DNA from: Adhaeribacter rhizoryzae
Lineage (GTDB): Bacteria; Bacteroidota; Bacteroidia; Cytophagales; Hymenobacteraceae
Length of the DNA stretch: 64,000 nucleotides
Assembly: GCF_008629685.1 (NCBI RefSeq)
Contig: NZ_VWSF01000025.1
Location: forward strand, 1-64,000
Direction of reading: 5' to 3'
In this document: positions 53,700-61,443 of the stretch, piece after piece
Layout of the letters: every line of letters starts with the position of its first letter
How positions within the stretch are numbered: position 1 is the first letter of the stretch
The notes under the pieces: model-generated
Database searches by the model: none
Seen by the model: only the letters and a program-made list of their open reading frames with translations
What the model was told of the DNA's origin: nothing
Position numbers and translations under genes: made by a program

Positions 53700-56600
53700 T
53701 TAACTTTCTAAAAAATATAAGATAAAGGTAGTACCCTGGCCTTCTTCGCTTTGTACGTCAATTTTGCCGCCGGCATTATCCATCATGCGTTTTACAATGT
53801 AAAGGCCCATGCCGGTGCCGCTTACGTGCGAGTGAAAACGCCTGAAAAGGGCGAATAATTTAGATACATTTTCTTGGCTTAAACCTAAACCGTTGTCGGC
53901 TACCGATAATACCAAATAGGGGCCTTGCCGTTCGGTGCTCAGGGTTATTTCGGGATCGCGTTCCGAGGACCGGTATTTTACCGCATTGCTGATTAAGTTA
54001 TAGAAAATGCTGTATAAGTTTTTGCGCGAGAAGTTTAGCTGGGTTACGCCAAAATTAATGTTAAACTGTACGGGTACGCCGGCAATTAAGTCCTGAATAT
54101 TGCCCCGCACTTGTTCCAGAATTTCGTTTAAATTAACCAGCTCGGCTTCTCCGTCTACGTCGCGCTGTACTTTGGCAATATCGGTTAAGTCGTTTATTAC
54201 GGTTTTAAAGCTATTAATTGATTCTTTAATCATCGTAAAAATAGGCCGGGTGCTTTCTTCCGTAATCTCTTCCGACGAATTTATTTCTTCTTCTAAAAGC
54301 AAAACCAGCCCTTCTACGTTGGCCATCGGCGATTTTAAGTCGTGGGAAGCGGTGTACACGAACATATCCAGGTCTTCGATAACCCGCACCAGGTGTTCGT
54401 TGGTGTTTTGCAGTTTTTGCTGCGCCTGTTTTAAATCGGTTAAATCAATAAACGAGCCTAAAACCCGGTACGGAATTTTGTACTCATTGTGTAAAATATA
54501 GGCCCGGTTAAAAACATAAGCGTAGGTGCCATCGGCTTTCATAATGCGGTATTCGTCCATCCACTGGTCTTTGCCGCGGTTAATAGCCTGGTTAATGCCT
54601 TTTTTTATACTGTCTTTATCTTCCGGATGCACTTTATTGAACCAGCCGTCAATGCCTTCTTCCATCTGGCTGGCCGGGTAACCCAACATGGCCTCAATGG
54701 TTTCGCTCCACCAAATTTCGTTCGAAACCAAATCCCAGTCCCAAACCACATCGTTGGTAGCCATAGATACCAACCGGAAACGTTCTTCGCTGGCCGTAAG
54801 CTGCTGGGTACGTTCGGCTACCCGTTCTTCTAATTTATTATTTAATTTTATTAATTCGCCTTCGGCTTTTTTCAACTCTTCGTAGGCCAGTAATATTTTT
54901 TCTTCGCTTAACTTTTTCTGGGTTATTTCGGCCATGGTTACGGTTAAGCCATCGCCAACTTTAGCCCCCGATATTTCGAACCAGTCTTTGCGGTCGTTTA
55001 CTTCCAGGTGTTGTTCGGTAAGCAGGTGTTTGCCGGTTTCTACCACATCTACAAACTTCCGGAAAAGCCCGGATTTTTTTAAGAAAGGCAGCTCGGTCAG
55101 GGCGCTGCTGTTAAGCAACTGCGCTTGCGGTTTACCTATTAATTCCTCGGCTTTTTTGTTTAATAATATCCAGTTAAAATCAATAATCTTATTTTGCTCG
55201 TTCCGGATGGCGCTCAGGGCCATAATATTATTGAACGAGCTGTTTAAAACACCTTGTACCACGTTGCTTAGCGTAGTGAGAGTGGTTACATCTACAAAGC
55301 TTACCACCACGCCGTCTTTGTTGCCGTCTTGTTTTAAGTACGGAATAATTTTTATTAAAAAATATTTGCCCGTAGTGGTTTCTACTTCCTGTTCTAACTC
55401 CAGCGAATACCGGTTAACGTGCTTAATATTTTCCAGAAAATCTGCATACTGCAGGTTATGCGATAAATGGTGAATAGGGCGGCCTAAATCGCTTTCGATA
55501 ATATTAATTATTTCTTTAACCGAAGGCGTAAATTTCCGGATTACCAGGTCGTGGTCGAGGTAAAGCTGGGCAATATTTGAGCTGCGGATATAATTATCCA
55601 GATCTTCGTTTAATTCCTGCAGCTCTTTTATTTTTAACTGGTGTTCGGAGTTTACGGTGTGCAGCTCTTCGTTTAACGATTGCATTTCTTCGTTGGAGCT
55701 TTGCAACTCCTCGTTCGAAGACATGAGTTCTTCGTTTACCGATTGTAATTCTTCGTTGGCCGTGCTTAAATCCTGAACGGTCAGGTGCAAACTTTCGTGG
55801 GCATCTTTTAGCTCCAGTTCCAGGGCGGTAAGCTGGCGGTAAAAATCGGTTTCGGGCATTTGCAGGGTTTCGCTCAGCACAAAAGGGGTAATACTTTGAA
55901 TAATTTCCTGCAATAAAATCAGGATTACCCGCGGCTGGTTTTTACCTGCATCAACCGGTTTAATGGTTATTTGCACCAGTTGGTTTTTCTCGTTTAATTT
56001 TATAACCACCTGTCGGCTTTCAACTTCTTGGTGGTGTTGCAAAACTTTCCGTATATCAACACTTAATATTACGGCGAGTTCTTTGGGTACTACTTTGAGC
56101 AGGTTAAACTGTAAACGCTTGTTCGGAAATTTAAGAAACCGCTCAATATCGCCAATGCCGTGTAGCAACTGATAATTTTCATCAACATACAAGGCGGTTA
56201 TTTTATAGGTTTCGGCCACGGCATCCATAAAGAAGTCGTTGAACTGCGAAATCTGCGTATTTTTAACCGGCAAACCGTTGCTTACTCCAAACGTTGGGTT
56301 GTAATTGCCATAACCATAATTGGGCTGAGGCCGGGTACTTTCTTTTATTTTCCGGTAAATTCGCCATTTCCGGTTTTCTTCGTAAAACAGCATTTTTATA
56401 TCGCCGAGCTGCTCACTTGGGCCCAGAAACAAATAGCCGTTTAAATTAAGGGCGTACGGAAAAGTAGCCATTACCTTGTTTTGCAGCGCCGGGTTTAAAT
56501 AAATAAGCATATTGCGGCACGAAATTAAATCGAGCTTGCTGTAGGGCGGATCTTTCTGCAAATCGTGTTTGGCAAAAACCACCATTTTGCGCACCTCGGC

Positions 56601-57806
56601 ATTAATTACATATTTATTGCCTTTGGGGTAAAAGAACTTCTCCAGCCTTTCCGCCGATACATCTTTTTCAATCGAAGACGAATAAATACCTTTAGAGGCT
56701 TTGTCCAAGGCCCGCTGGTCAATATCAGTGGCAAATATTTTTACCTGCGACTCGCGGCTGGCTTCAGCACAACATTCCTGAAACAGCATGGCCAACGAAT
56801 AAGCTTCTTCGCCGGTGCTGCAAGCTGTAACCCAAACTTTTATAGATTCTTCGGTGGTTTTGGAGGCAATAATCCGGGGCAGGATATCATTTTTCAGAAT
56901 TTCGAAGGCTTCGGGATCGCGGAAAAATTTGGTTACGCCAATTAAAATTTCCTGGCATAATTTTTTTATTTCGGCCGGATTTACGTGCAAATACTGGAGG
57001 TACTCTTCCAGGGTTTTTACTTCTACCTCACCCATCCGTTTGTTGATGCGGCGGTAAACAGTAGCTTCTTTGTAATCTTTAAAATCGGTTTTGGTATGGG
57101 TGCAAATTAAATCTAATATTTCGTGCAGTACCTGTTGCTTTCTTTGTTCTTCCGGCATTTCTACCAAAGATTTTACCAGCGGTATTTGCCGGGCGTACTC
57201 CAGAATTTCGTGCGCCATTAAGTCGGGGGCCAGAATAAAATCGGCGGAGCCGGCTTCTATCGCGCTCCGGGGCATGCCATCGAATTTTGCCGTATGCGGA
57301 TCTTGTACCACAACCATGCCGCCAGCCGTTTTAATGGCCAGGCTGCCTTTAGTGCCATCGGTACCCGTACCCGATAAAATAATGCCAATAGCCGAGCGCC
57401 CCCGGTCTTTGGCCAGCGACTCAAAAAATATATCGATGGCAAAGTTTGGTTCGCGGCTGCGCTGTTTTTCTACTAACCGCAAGCGGCCTTTTTTTAAGGT
57501 AAGCTGTTTGCCGCTGGGCAGCACGTAAATGCAATTAGGCCGGGTAGGCATGTTGTCTTCGGCTTCCTGCACCTGCATGCGCGTATGCTTCGACAATAAT
57601 TCGGCCATCAGGCTTTTATGGTCCGGCGATAAATGCTGCACAATAACAAACGAAAAACTCGAATTGCTCGGAAAATGATCGAAGAGGGTATGAATAGCTT
57701 CCAGGCCACCGGCCGAAGCGCCAATCCCGATCAGGTAATGATCGGCTTTTGCTTTAAGGGGCGCTGGGTTGGCTGAGGTATGCTGAATATCGTTAGGCAA
57801 AGGCAT
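53700..57806 (-). CDS. CheB-CheR-PAS-histidine kinase hybrid sensor
   Basis: A 1368-residue cytosolic signalling protein. CheB-type methylesterase at about 24-205 has Ser31, His58 and Asp150, so it is intact. CheR-type methyltransferase at about 230-485 includes VWVTACSTGEEAYSLA and ATDIDQRAL. A PAS-like region lies at about 520-640 and a SNEEL-rich coiled coil at about 660-740. Further PAS domains follow (about 745-860, 870-975, 1020-1125). The HisKA H-box is at His1155 (TASHDLKSPMAN). The HATPase domain has the N-box (about 1267-1280), ADNGLGLS and GTGMGLYIV. It follows the phytochrome gene by 29 bases and is its likely output. Confidence 0.93.
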   Translation of the reverse strand: MPLPNDIQHTSANPAPLKAKADHYLIGIGASAGGLEAIHTLFDHFPSNSSFSFVIVQHLSPDHKSLMAELLSKHTRMQVQEAEDNMPTRPNCIYVLPSGKQLTLKKGRLRLVEKQRSREPNFAIDIFFESLAKDRGRSAIGIILSGTGTDGTKGSLAIKTAGGMVVVQDPHTAKFDGMPRSAIEAGSADFILAPDLMAHEILEYARQIPLVKSLVEMPEEQRKQQVLHEILDLICTHTKTDFKDYKEATVYRRINKRMGEVEVKTLEEYLQYLHVNPAEIKKLCQEILIGVTKFFRDPEAFEILKNDILPRIIASKTTEESIKVWVTACSTGEEAYSLAMLFQECCAEASRESQVKIFATDIDQRALDKASKGIYSSSIEKDVSAERLEKFFYPKGNKYVINAEVRKMVVFAKHDLQKDPPYSKLDLISCRNMLIYLNPALQNKVMATFPYALNLNGYLFLGPSEQLGDIKMLFYEENRKWRIYRKIKESTRPQPNYGYGNYNPTFGVSNGLPVKNTQISQFNDFFMDAVAETYKITALYVDENYQLLHGIGDIERFLKFPNKRLQFNLLKVVPKELAVILSVDIRKVLQHHQEVESRQVVIKLNEKNQLVQITIKPVDAGKNQPRVILILLQEIIQSITPFVLSETLQMPETDFYRQLTALELELKDAHESLHLTVQDLSTANEELQSVNEELMSSNEELQSSNEEMQSLNEELHTVNSEHQLKIKELQELNEDLDNYIRSSNIAQLYLDHDLVIRKFTPSVKEIINIIESDLGRPIHHLSHNLQYADFLENIKHVNRYSLELEQEVETTTGKYFLIKIIPYLKQDGNKDGVVVSFVDVTTLTTLSNVVQGVLNSSFNNIMALSAIRNEQNKIIDFNWILLNKKAEELIGKPQAQLLNSSALTELPFLKKSGLFRKFVDVVETGKHLLTEQHLEVNDRKDWFEISGAKVGDGLTVTMAEITQKKLSEEKILLAYEELKKAEGELIKLNNKLEERVAERTQQLTASEERFRLVSMATNDVVWDWDLVSNEIWWSETIEAMLGYPASQMEEGIDGWFNKVHPEDKDSIKKGINQAINRGKDQWMDEYRIMKADGTYAYVFNRAYILHNEYKIPYRVLGSFIDLTDLKQAQQKLQNTNEHLVRVIEDLDMFVYTASHDLKSPMANVEGLVLLLEEEINSSEEITEESTRPIFTMIKESINSFKTVINDLTDIAKVQRDVDGEAELVNLNEILEQVRGNIQDLIAGVPVQFNINFGVTQLNFSRKNLYSIFYNLISNAVKYRSSERDPEITLSTERQGPYLVLSVADNGLGLSQENVSKLFALFRRFHSHVSGTGMGLYIVKRMMDNAGGKIDVQSEEGQGTTFILYFLES

Positions 57807-57835
57807 TTTTAGCAGGCTACTCCTAAAGTTACTAT

Positions 57836-59395
57836 CTAATAATTTTCTTTAATAATTTTTTCCAGCACCGCGCTGCGCAAAGCATGGGCTACTTCTATTT
57901 CTTCGAATGCCCAGGGCAGGGAAGTTTGCTTTACGGTTTCCTGGTAAGTAGCAAATGAATTACGCGGATGGTAAGATTTACCGTCGGGTTCCATTTGAAT
58001 GGCCTGGTTGGGATTACCACCCCATTCTATGGTTTGCAGCACTTCGGGCCGGAAACCCAGAATATATTCGCCTTGTTCCGGATTAATGGCTATGGCCAGC
58101 AGGCCGCTGGCAATTTCTTTATATTCCTGGCTGCGGGCATACTCGGCGGGCAAAGCATTGGTAACGTATAACTTATTTAATTCGTGGCGGCGCAGCCAGT
58201 AAATTAATTCTTTTATTTCCTGCTCGTTGGGGGTTTGGCCCAATACAATGGTAGCGCCATCGTAAACTACGGCAACGCCAGCGAGGTTTAACAAAGCCAG
58301 CAAATTGGTTTCGCCTGTAAGCAGGCCTTCGGTAAAACTTGGCTGGTTGTATATTTGCTCCAGTAAATTGGCGTAAATCTCTTGCAACTGCACCCGCAAG
58401 GTCATGGCGTTTTCTTTTTCTTTTGCAGCCAGCTGCGCCGATACAATGCCCGAAAGCAACTCCAGCGAAGACCGCAGTTCATAGCTCAGGTTTAGCGGTG
58501 TTTTATGGTGGCACGAAATGAGCCCCCACAATTTATCGTCGAAAATAATGGGCAGCGACATAGACGCCATAATTTGCATGTTGCGCAAATATTCTAAATG
58601 CACGGTGGCCACACTCCGTAAATTACAATCCGATAAATCGGTAAACCGCATGGTTAACGGATTAATAACCGGAATAAGGCCCACCGGCTGGTACGAGCGG
58701 GTAGGAATTAAGCGGTAAGGATTGCGGAAATATAAATCGCGGGCTTGTTTGGGTACATCCGAGGCCGGAAAGCGCAGTCCCATGTAATCGTCCATGTCAT
58801 CTTCTTTGGCCTGGGCAATTACAATACCGTTCCACTGCGGGTCGAACTGGTAAACCATTACCTTATCGAAATTAGTTATTCGCTTAATTTCGTTTACCGT
58901 AATATGGGCCGCCGCAACCGTAGAATCAGCCTGTTTAAGCAAAGAGGTAATATATTTTATTTGCTGGTAAAGTCCAATAAAAGAATTATCGGAGGTTGCT
59001 GGTGCATTTTCTTCTAATTCAACTAAAATATATTCGTCTTTGGGGTGCACCAGGGCTGTAAAAAAAACCGTTTTGGCATTTGCCGTAAAAGTGAGGCTGA
59101 AAGGAATTTTATCCTGGCTGTTTTGCCGGATAATTTTTTCCTGAATATCGCTGAACTGACTGGCCGGCAGATAAGCTGACAATGGTTGCTCTAAAAAATC
59201 ATCCACGGGCAGCGAAAACAACTCCTTCAGGTTCTCGCTGGCTTGCACAATTTGTAATTCTGCTTTATCCAGCACCAGCAACAGGCCGTGGGGCTGAATT
59301 AAATTAACCAAATTGAGGGGAATGGACCCGCAAAAATCAGAATCATAATTTTTATCAATAGCAATATTAATCGGGTTGGTATTCAGATTTCTCAT
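57836..59395 (-). CDS. Phytochrome photosensory module (PAS-GAF-PHY) without kinase
   Basis: A 519-residue protein with PAS at about 20-130, GAF at about 145-325 and PHY at about 335-510. Numbering against Deinococcus BphP shows the pocket intact: Cys22 near C24, Tyr182 for Y176, Asp213 for D207 (PASDVP), Arg260 for R254, His266 for H260, Tyr269 for Y263, His296 for H290. The PHY tongue has FRPE (448-451), WGGNP (458-462) and PRNSF (477-481). It ends about 9 residues after the last helix, so it has no output domain. It should bind biliverdin and sense red/far-red light. The partner is the kinase 29 bases downstream. Confidence 0.93.
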   Translation of the reverse strand: MRNLNTNPINIAIDKNYDSDFCGSIPLNLVNLIQPHGLLLVLDKAELQIVQASENLKELFSLPVDDFLEQPLSAYLPASQFSDIQEKIIRQNSQDKIPFSLTFTANAKTVFFTALVHPKDEYILVELEENAPATSDNSFIGLYQQIKYITSLLKQADSTVAAAHITVNEIKRITNFDKVMVYQFDPQWNGIVIAQAKEDDMDDYMGLRFPASDVPKQARDLYFRNPYRLIPTRSYQPVGLIPVINPLTMRFTDLSDCNLRSVATVHLEYLRNMQIMASMSLPIIFDDKLWGLISCHHKTPLNLSYELRSSLELLSGIVSAQLAAKEKENAMTLRVQLQEIYANLLEQIYNQPSFTEGLLTGETNLLALLNLAGVAVVYDGATIVLGQTPNEQEIKELIYWLRRHELNKLYVTNALPAEYARSQEYKEIASGLLAIAINPEQGEYILGFRPEVLQTIEWGGNPNQAIQMEPDGKSYHPRNSFATYQETVKQTSLPWAFEEIEVAHALRSAVLEKIIKENY

Positions 59396-59689
59396 TTGGT
59401 TAAGAAACAGGATTAGGCCTGCGGTTGTTTTATAAATTAAAATAATTCAATAACGGGATAACGCGCAAGGCAGTTATTAATTGGCACTCAAATAATATTT
59501 TTGCTTCGGAACCCGGCATAGGTAATTAAAAAGCCTGGCGCAAAAAGCAGAAGCAGGTAAAATTACAAACTTCCGTTTTTGCTGGTGTTCTTGGGGGTAT
59601 TTAAAAATAAGCAGCGACCCAGGTTAAATTACCTAGAGCCTATTTAATAAGCGCTTATTTTAAATAGTGTAAACGGAAAGTGGCAATAT
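59396..59689. other. 294-base spacer with palindrome
   Basis: Between the response regulator and phytochrome genes. It is non-coding. A near-perfect palindrome, ctatttaataagcgcttattttaaatag, spans about 59640-59666 around the centre AATAAGCGCTTATT (59646-59659). It may end the regulator transcript or bind a regulator of the phytochrome operon. No -33/-7 promoter was clear. Confidence 0.4.
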
Positions 59690-60085
59690 TTATACTAAGA
59701 TTTCTTTTAGTTTTGCCGTAGTTAAGGGTTTATTCAGGAAAAATTCTATCCCCTCATCTTTTGCCTGCTTAAAATCGGAGGGTGCCAAAGAGGTTGTCAG
59801 CATTACCACTTTCGTGTGCGCCACCAAATCAGGGTCAAAAGTTTGTTTGTAAATCCGGTAAAACTCTATCCCATCCATTACAGGCATTTTAAGATCTACC
59901 AGAATAACATCCGGAAACCGGGTATTGGTCCGGACAAATTCCTGTAAAAGCTCCAGGGCTGCTTTGCCATCGGGGGCAGTATGCAACTCGGCAGCATTAT
60001 CTACTTTGGCAATTAATAATTTATTCAGACTAATAGTAGTCCGGTTATCATCAACTAATAAAATATGAGGCAATGGCTTATTCAT
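59690..60085 (-). CDS. Single-domain response regulator (CheY-like)
   Basis: A 131-residue receiver domain only. The acidic pair is Asp12/Asp13, the phosphoacceptor Asp64 is in VDLKMPVMDG, and the conserved Thr and Lys are in MLTTS and NKPL. No output domain is attached, so it works by protein contact like CheY or a phosphorelay carrier. It precedes the phytochrome gene on the same strand, separated by 294 bases. It is the natural candidate to be phosphorylated by the hybrid kinase, though pairing is unproven. Confidence 0.92.
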   Translation of the reverse strand: MNKPLPHILLVDDNRTTISLNKLLIAKVDNAAELHTAPDGKAALELLQEFVRTNTRFPDVILVDLKMPVMDGIEFYRIYKQTFDPDLVAHTKVVMLTTSLAPSDFKQAKDEGIEFFLNKPLTTAKLKEILV

Positions 60086-60434
60086 TGGCGCTACTTTTGA
60101 GCCCTAAAGGTAAAAAATATTTATTATTTAAGGTAAATCTAACGAATGCCCGGGGCTGCTGGTAAACAAGTTTTTAATCCGGAAGTTTAGTCGAAAGAGA
60201 AATTAAAGGGGAATAGGCTGGGTTTAACGTTCAAATATGCTGTAAATCAGGAGTTTATTTGGTTTTGCAAACGCACAGAAACGACAGAACCTTATTCGGT
60301 TAAAGCAAAATTTTATTATTTAGAAAAGTTAAAAAGCAGGTTTTTAAGTAAACAAGCCTGCTTTGGAATAAAGAATCTGGGTTTTACCCACATTAGCCAG
60401 ATTAATTAAAGAATCATCTGGTAAATTAGCGCTT

Positions 60435-60767
60435 ATGGAACTACAAGGTAAATGGACCAGAGACCCCGAAGGTTTTATGGATTTTGATTCATCGGCGGCA
60501 CAGCGTTTATACGAAACAATAACCGATACTTACCACCAGGTTTACAACAACTACCTCGACCAGTTTGATGATGAGGAAGAAGCCCACCAGCAAGCATTAG
60601 CCGATGGGTACGAGATGGTTACGGATTATAAAACTATAAATGGAGCGGAAGAATTTGTAACCACTTATACAACCCCCACCCATGTAGCCGATATCTGGTA
60701 TGTTTTTGATGCGGTTAGCGGCAAAAGAATTTACGATCGCGGCTTTATCCGGATAAGCAATAAGTAG
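60435..60767 (+). CDS. Small acidic protein, unknown
   Basis: A 110-residue cytosolic protein with an acidic helix-rich middle (about 20-55, DQFDDEEEAHQQALADGYE) and a beta-rich end (IWYVFDAVSGKRIYDRGFIR). No signal peptide, membrane segment or recognised family. It is a single gene, divergent from the response regulator by 349 bases, with a terminator-like hairpin after it. Confidence 0.6.
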   Translation: MELQGKWTRDPEGFMDFDSSAAQRLYETITDTYHQVYNNYLDQFDDEEEAHQQALADGYEMVTDYKTINGAEEFVTTYTTPTHVADIWYVFDAVSGKRIYDRGFIRISNK

Positions 60768-60880
60768 AACCGATTATTAAACTGGTTCTAAGTTTTAATA
60801 AATATTACTTCCGCTATTATAATCGGGCTTCTTCGCGGCAGCTTAGTTGTCTGGTATAAGGGTTAGCTTCATTAATTTAA

Positions 60881-60935
60881 AAAGGCCATTACTTTCTAAG
60901 GAAATAGTTTCCGGAAGGTAGTGGCCTTTCTTTAT
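60881..60935 (+). terminator. Terminator after 60435 gene
   Basis: AAAGGCCATTACTTT (60881-60895) pairs with AAGGTAGTGGCCTTT (60915-60929) using two G-T wobbles, then ctttata. Confidence 0.65.
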
Positions 60936-61443
60936 ACACGGCGCTTTATTTTGCTGTTGATTTATGCGTGTATATTATTAAAGGTCAATATTTGATTTAA
61001 TTTGCTACGGTTAAAATTAAAACTGATTACTTATAATAGTATAGTAATTATTTATATATGCCTTAAAATATTTTGGCGTATATGTGTAAATAATGAATGT
61101 TTATTGCTTTGTGGCTTAATATTAAAATGCCTTTTATAAATATTTAAAAGTTTGCTTAATAATTTAATATTAGAAAAATTCAAAAAATTATTGCTTTATA
61201 ATCTATTCCCTTCCAAAAACAACTTACAAGATTTACAACTCTTTGTCTAAATTGTAAATATTTCAATAAAATTGCCTTTTAAATTAAAATATTCTAACTA
61301 TGTAGAATAATAGTTAATAAATATTTAATAAAATCAAACTAACAAACAATCCAAACAAACATTATTAACCACTGCCGGGGTTTATAGAACTGTTGCCTCT
61401 GCTCACCTTATTCTAAACAGTTCTGGAACTTAAAAGTGACTTT
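60936..61443 (+). promoter_or_regulatory. AT-rich leader region of susC-like gene with hairpin
   Basis: About 500 AT-rich bases with no gene. Near the start codon AGAACTGTT (61386-61394) and AACAGTTCT (61426-61434) form a 9-bp stem around a 31-base loop, ending 9 bases before the SusC ATG. The stem lies in what should be the mRNA leader and could affect translation start. No -7/-33 promoter was assigned with confidence. Confidence 0.4.

Noticed and set aside
54934-55473. Forward 179-codon frame, Ser/Cys-rich
   Set aside because: It is antisense to the hybrid kinase coding region; composition is that of a shadow frame.
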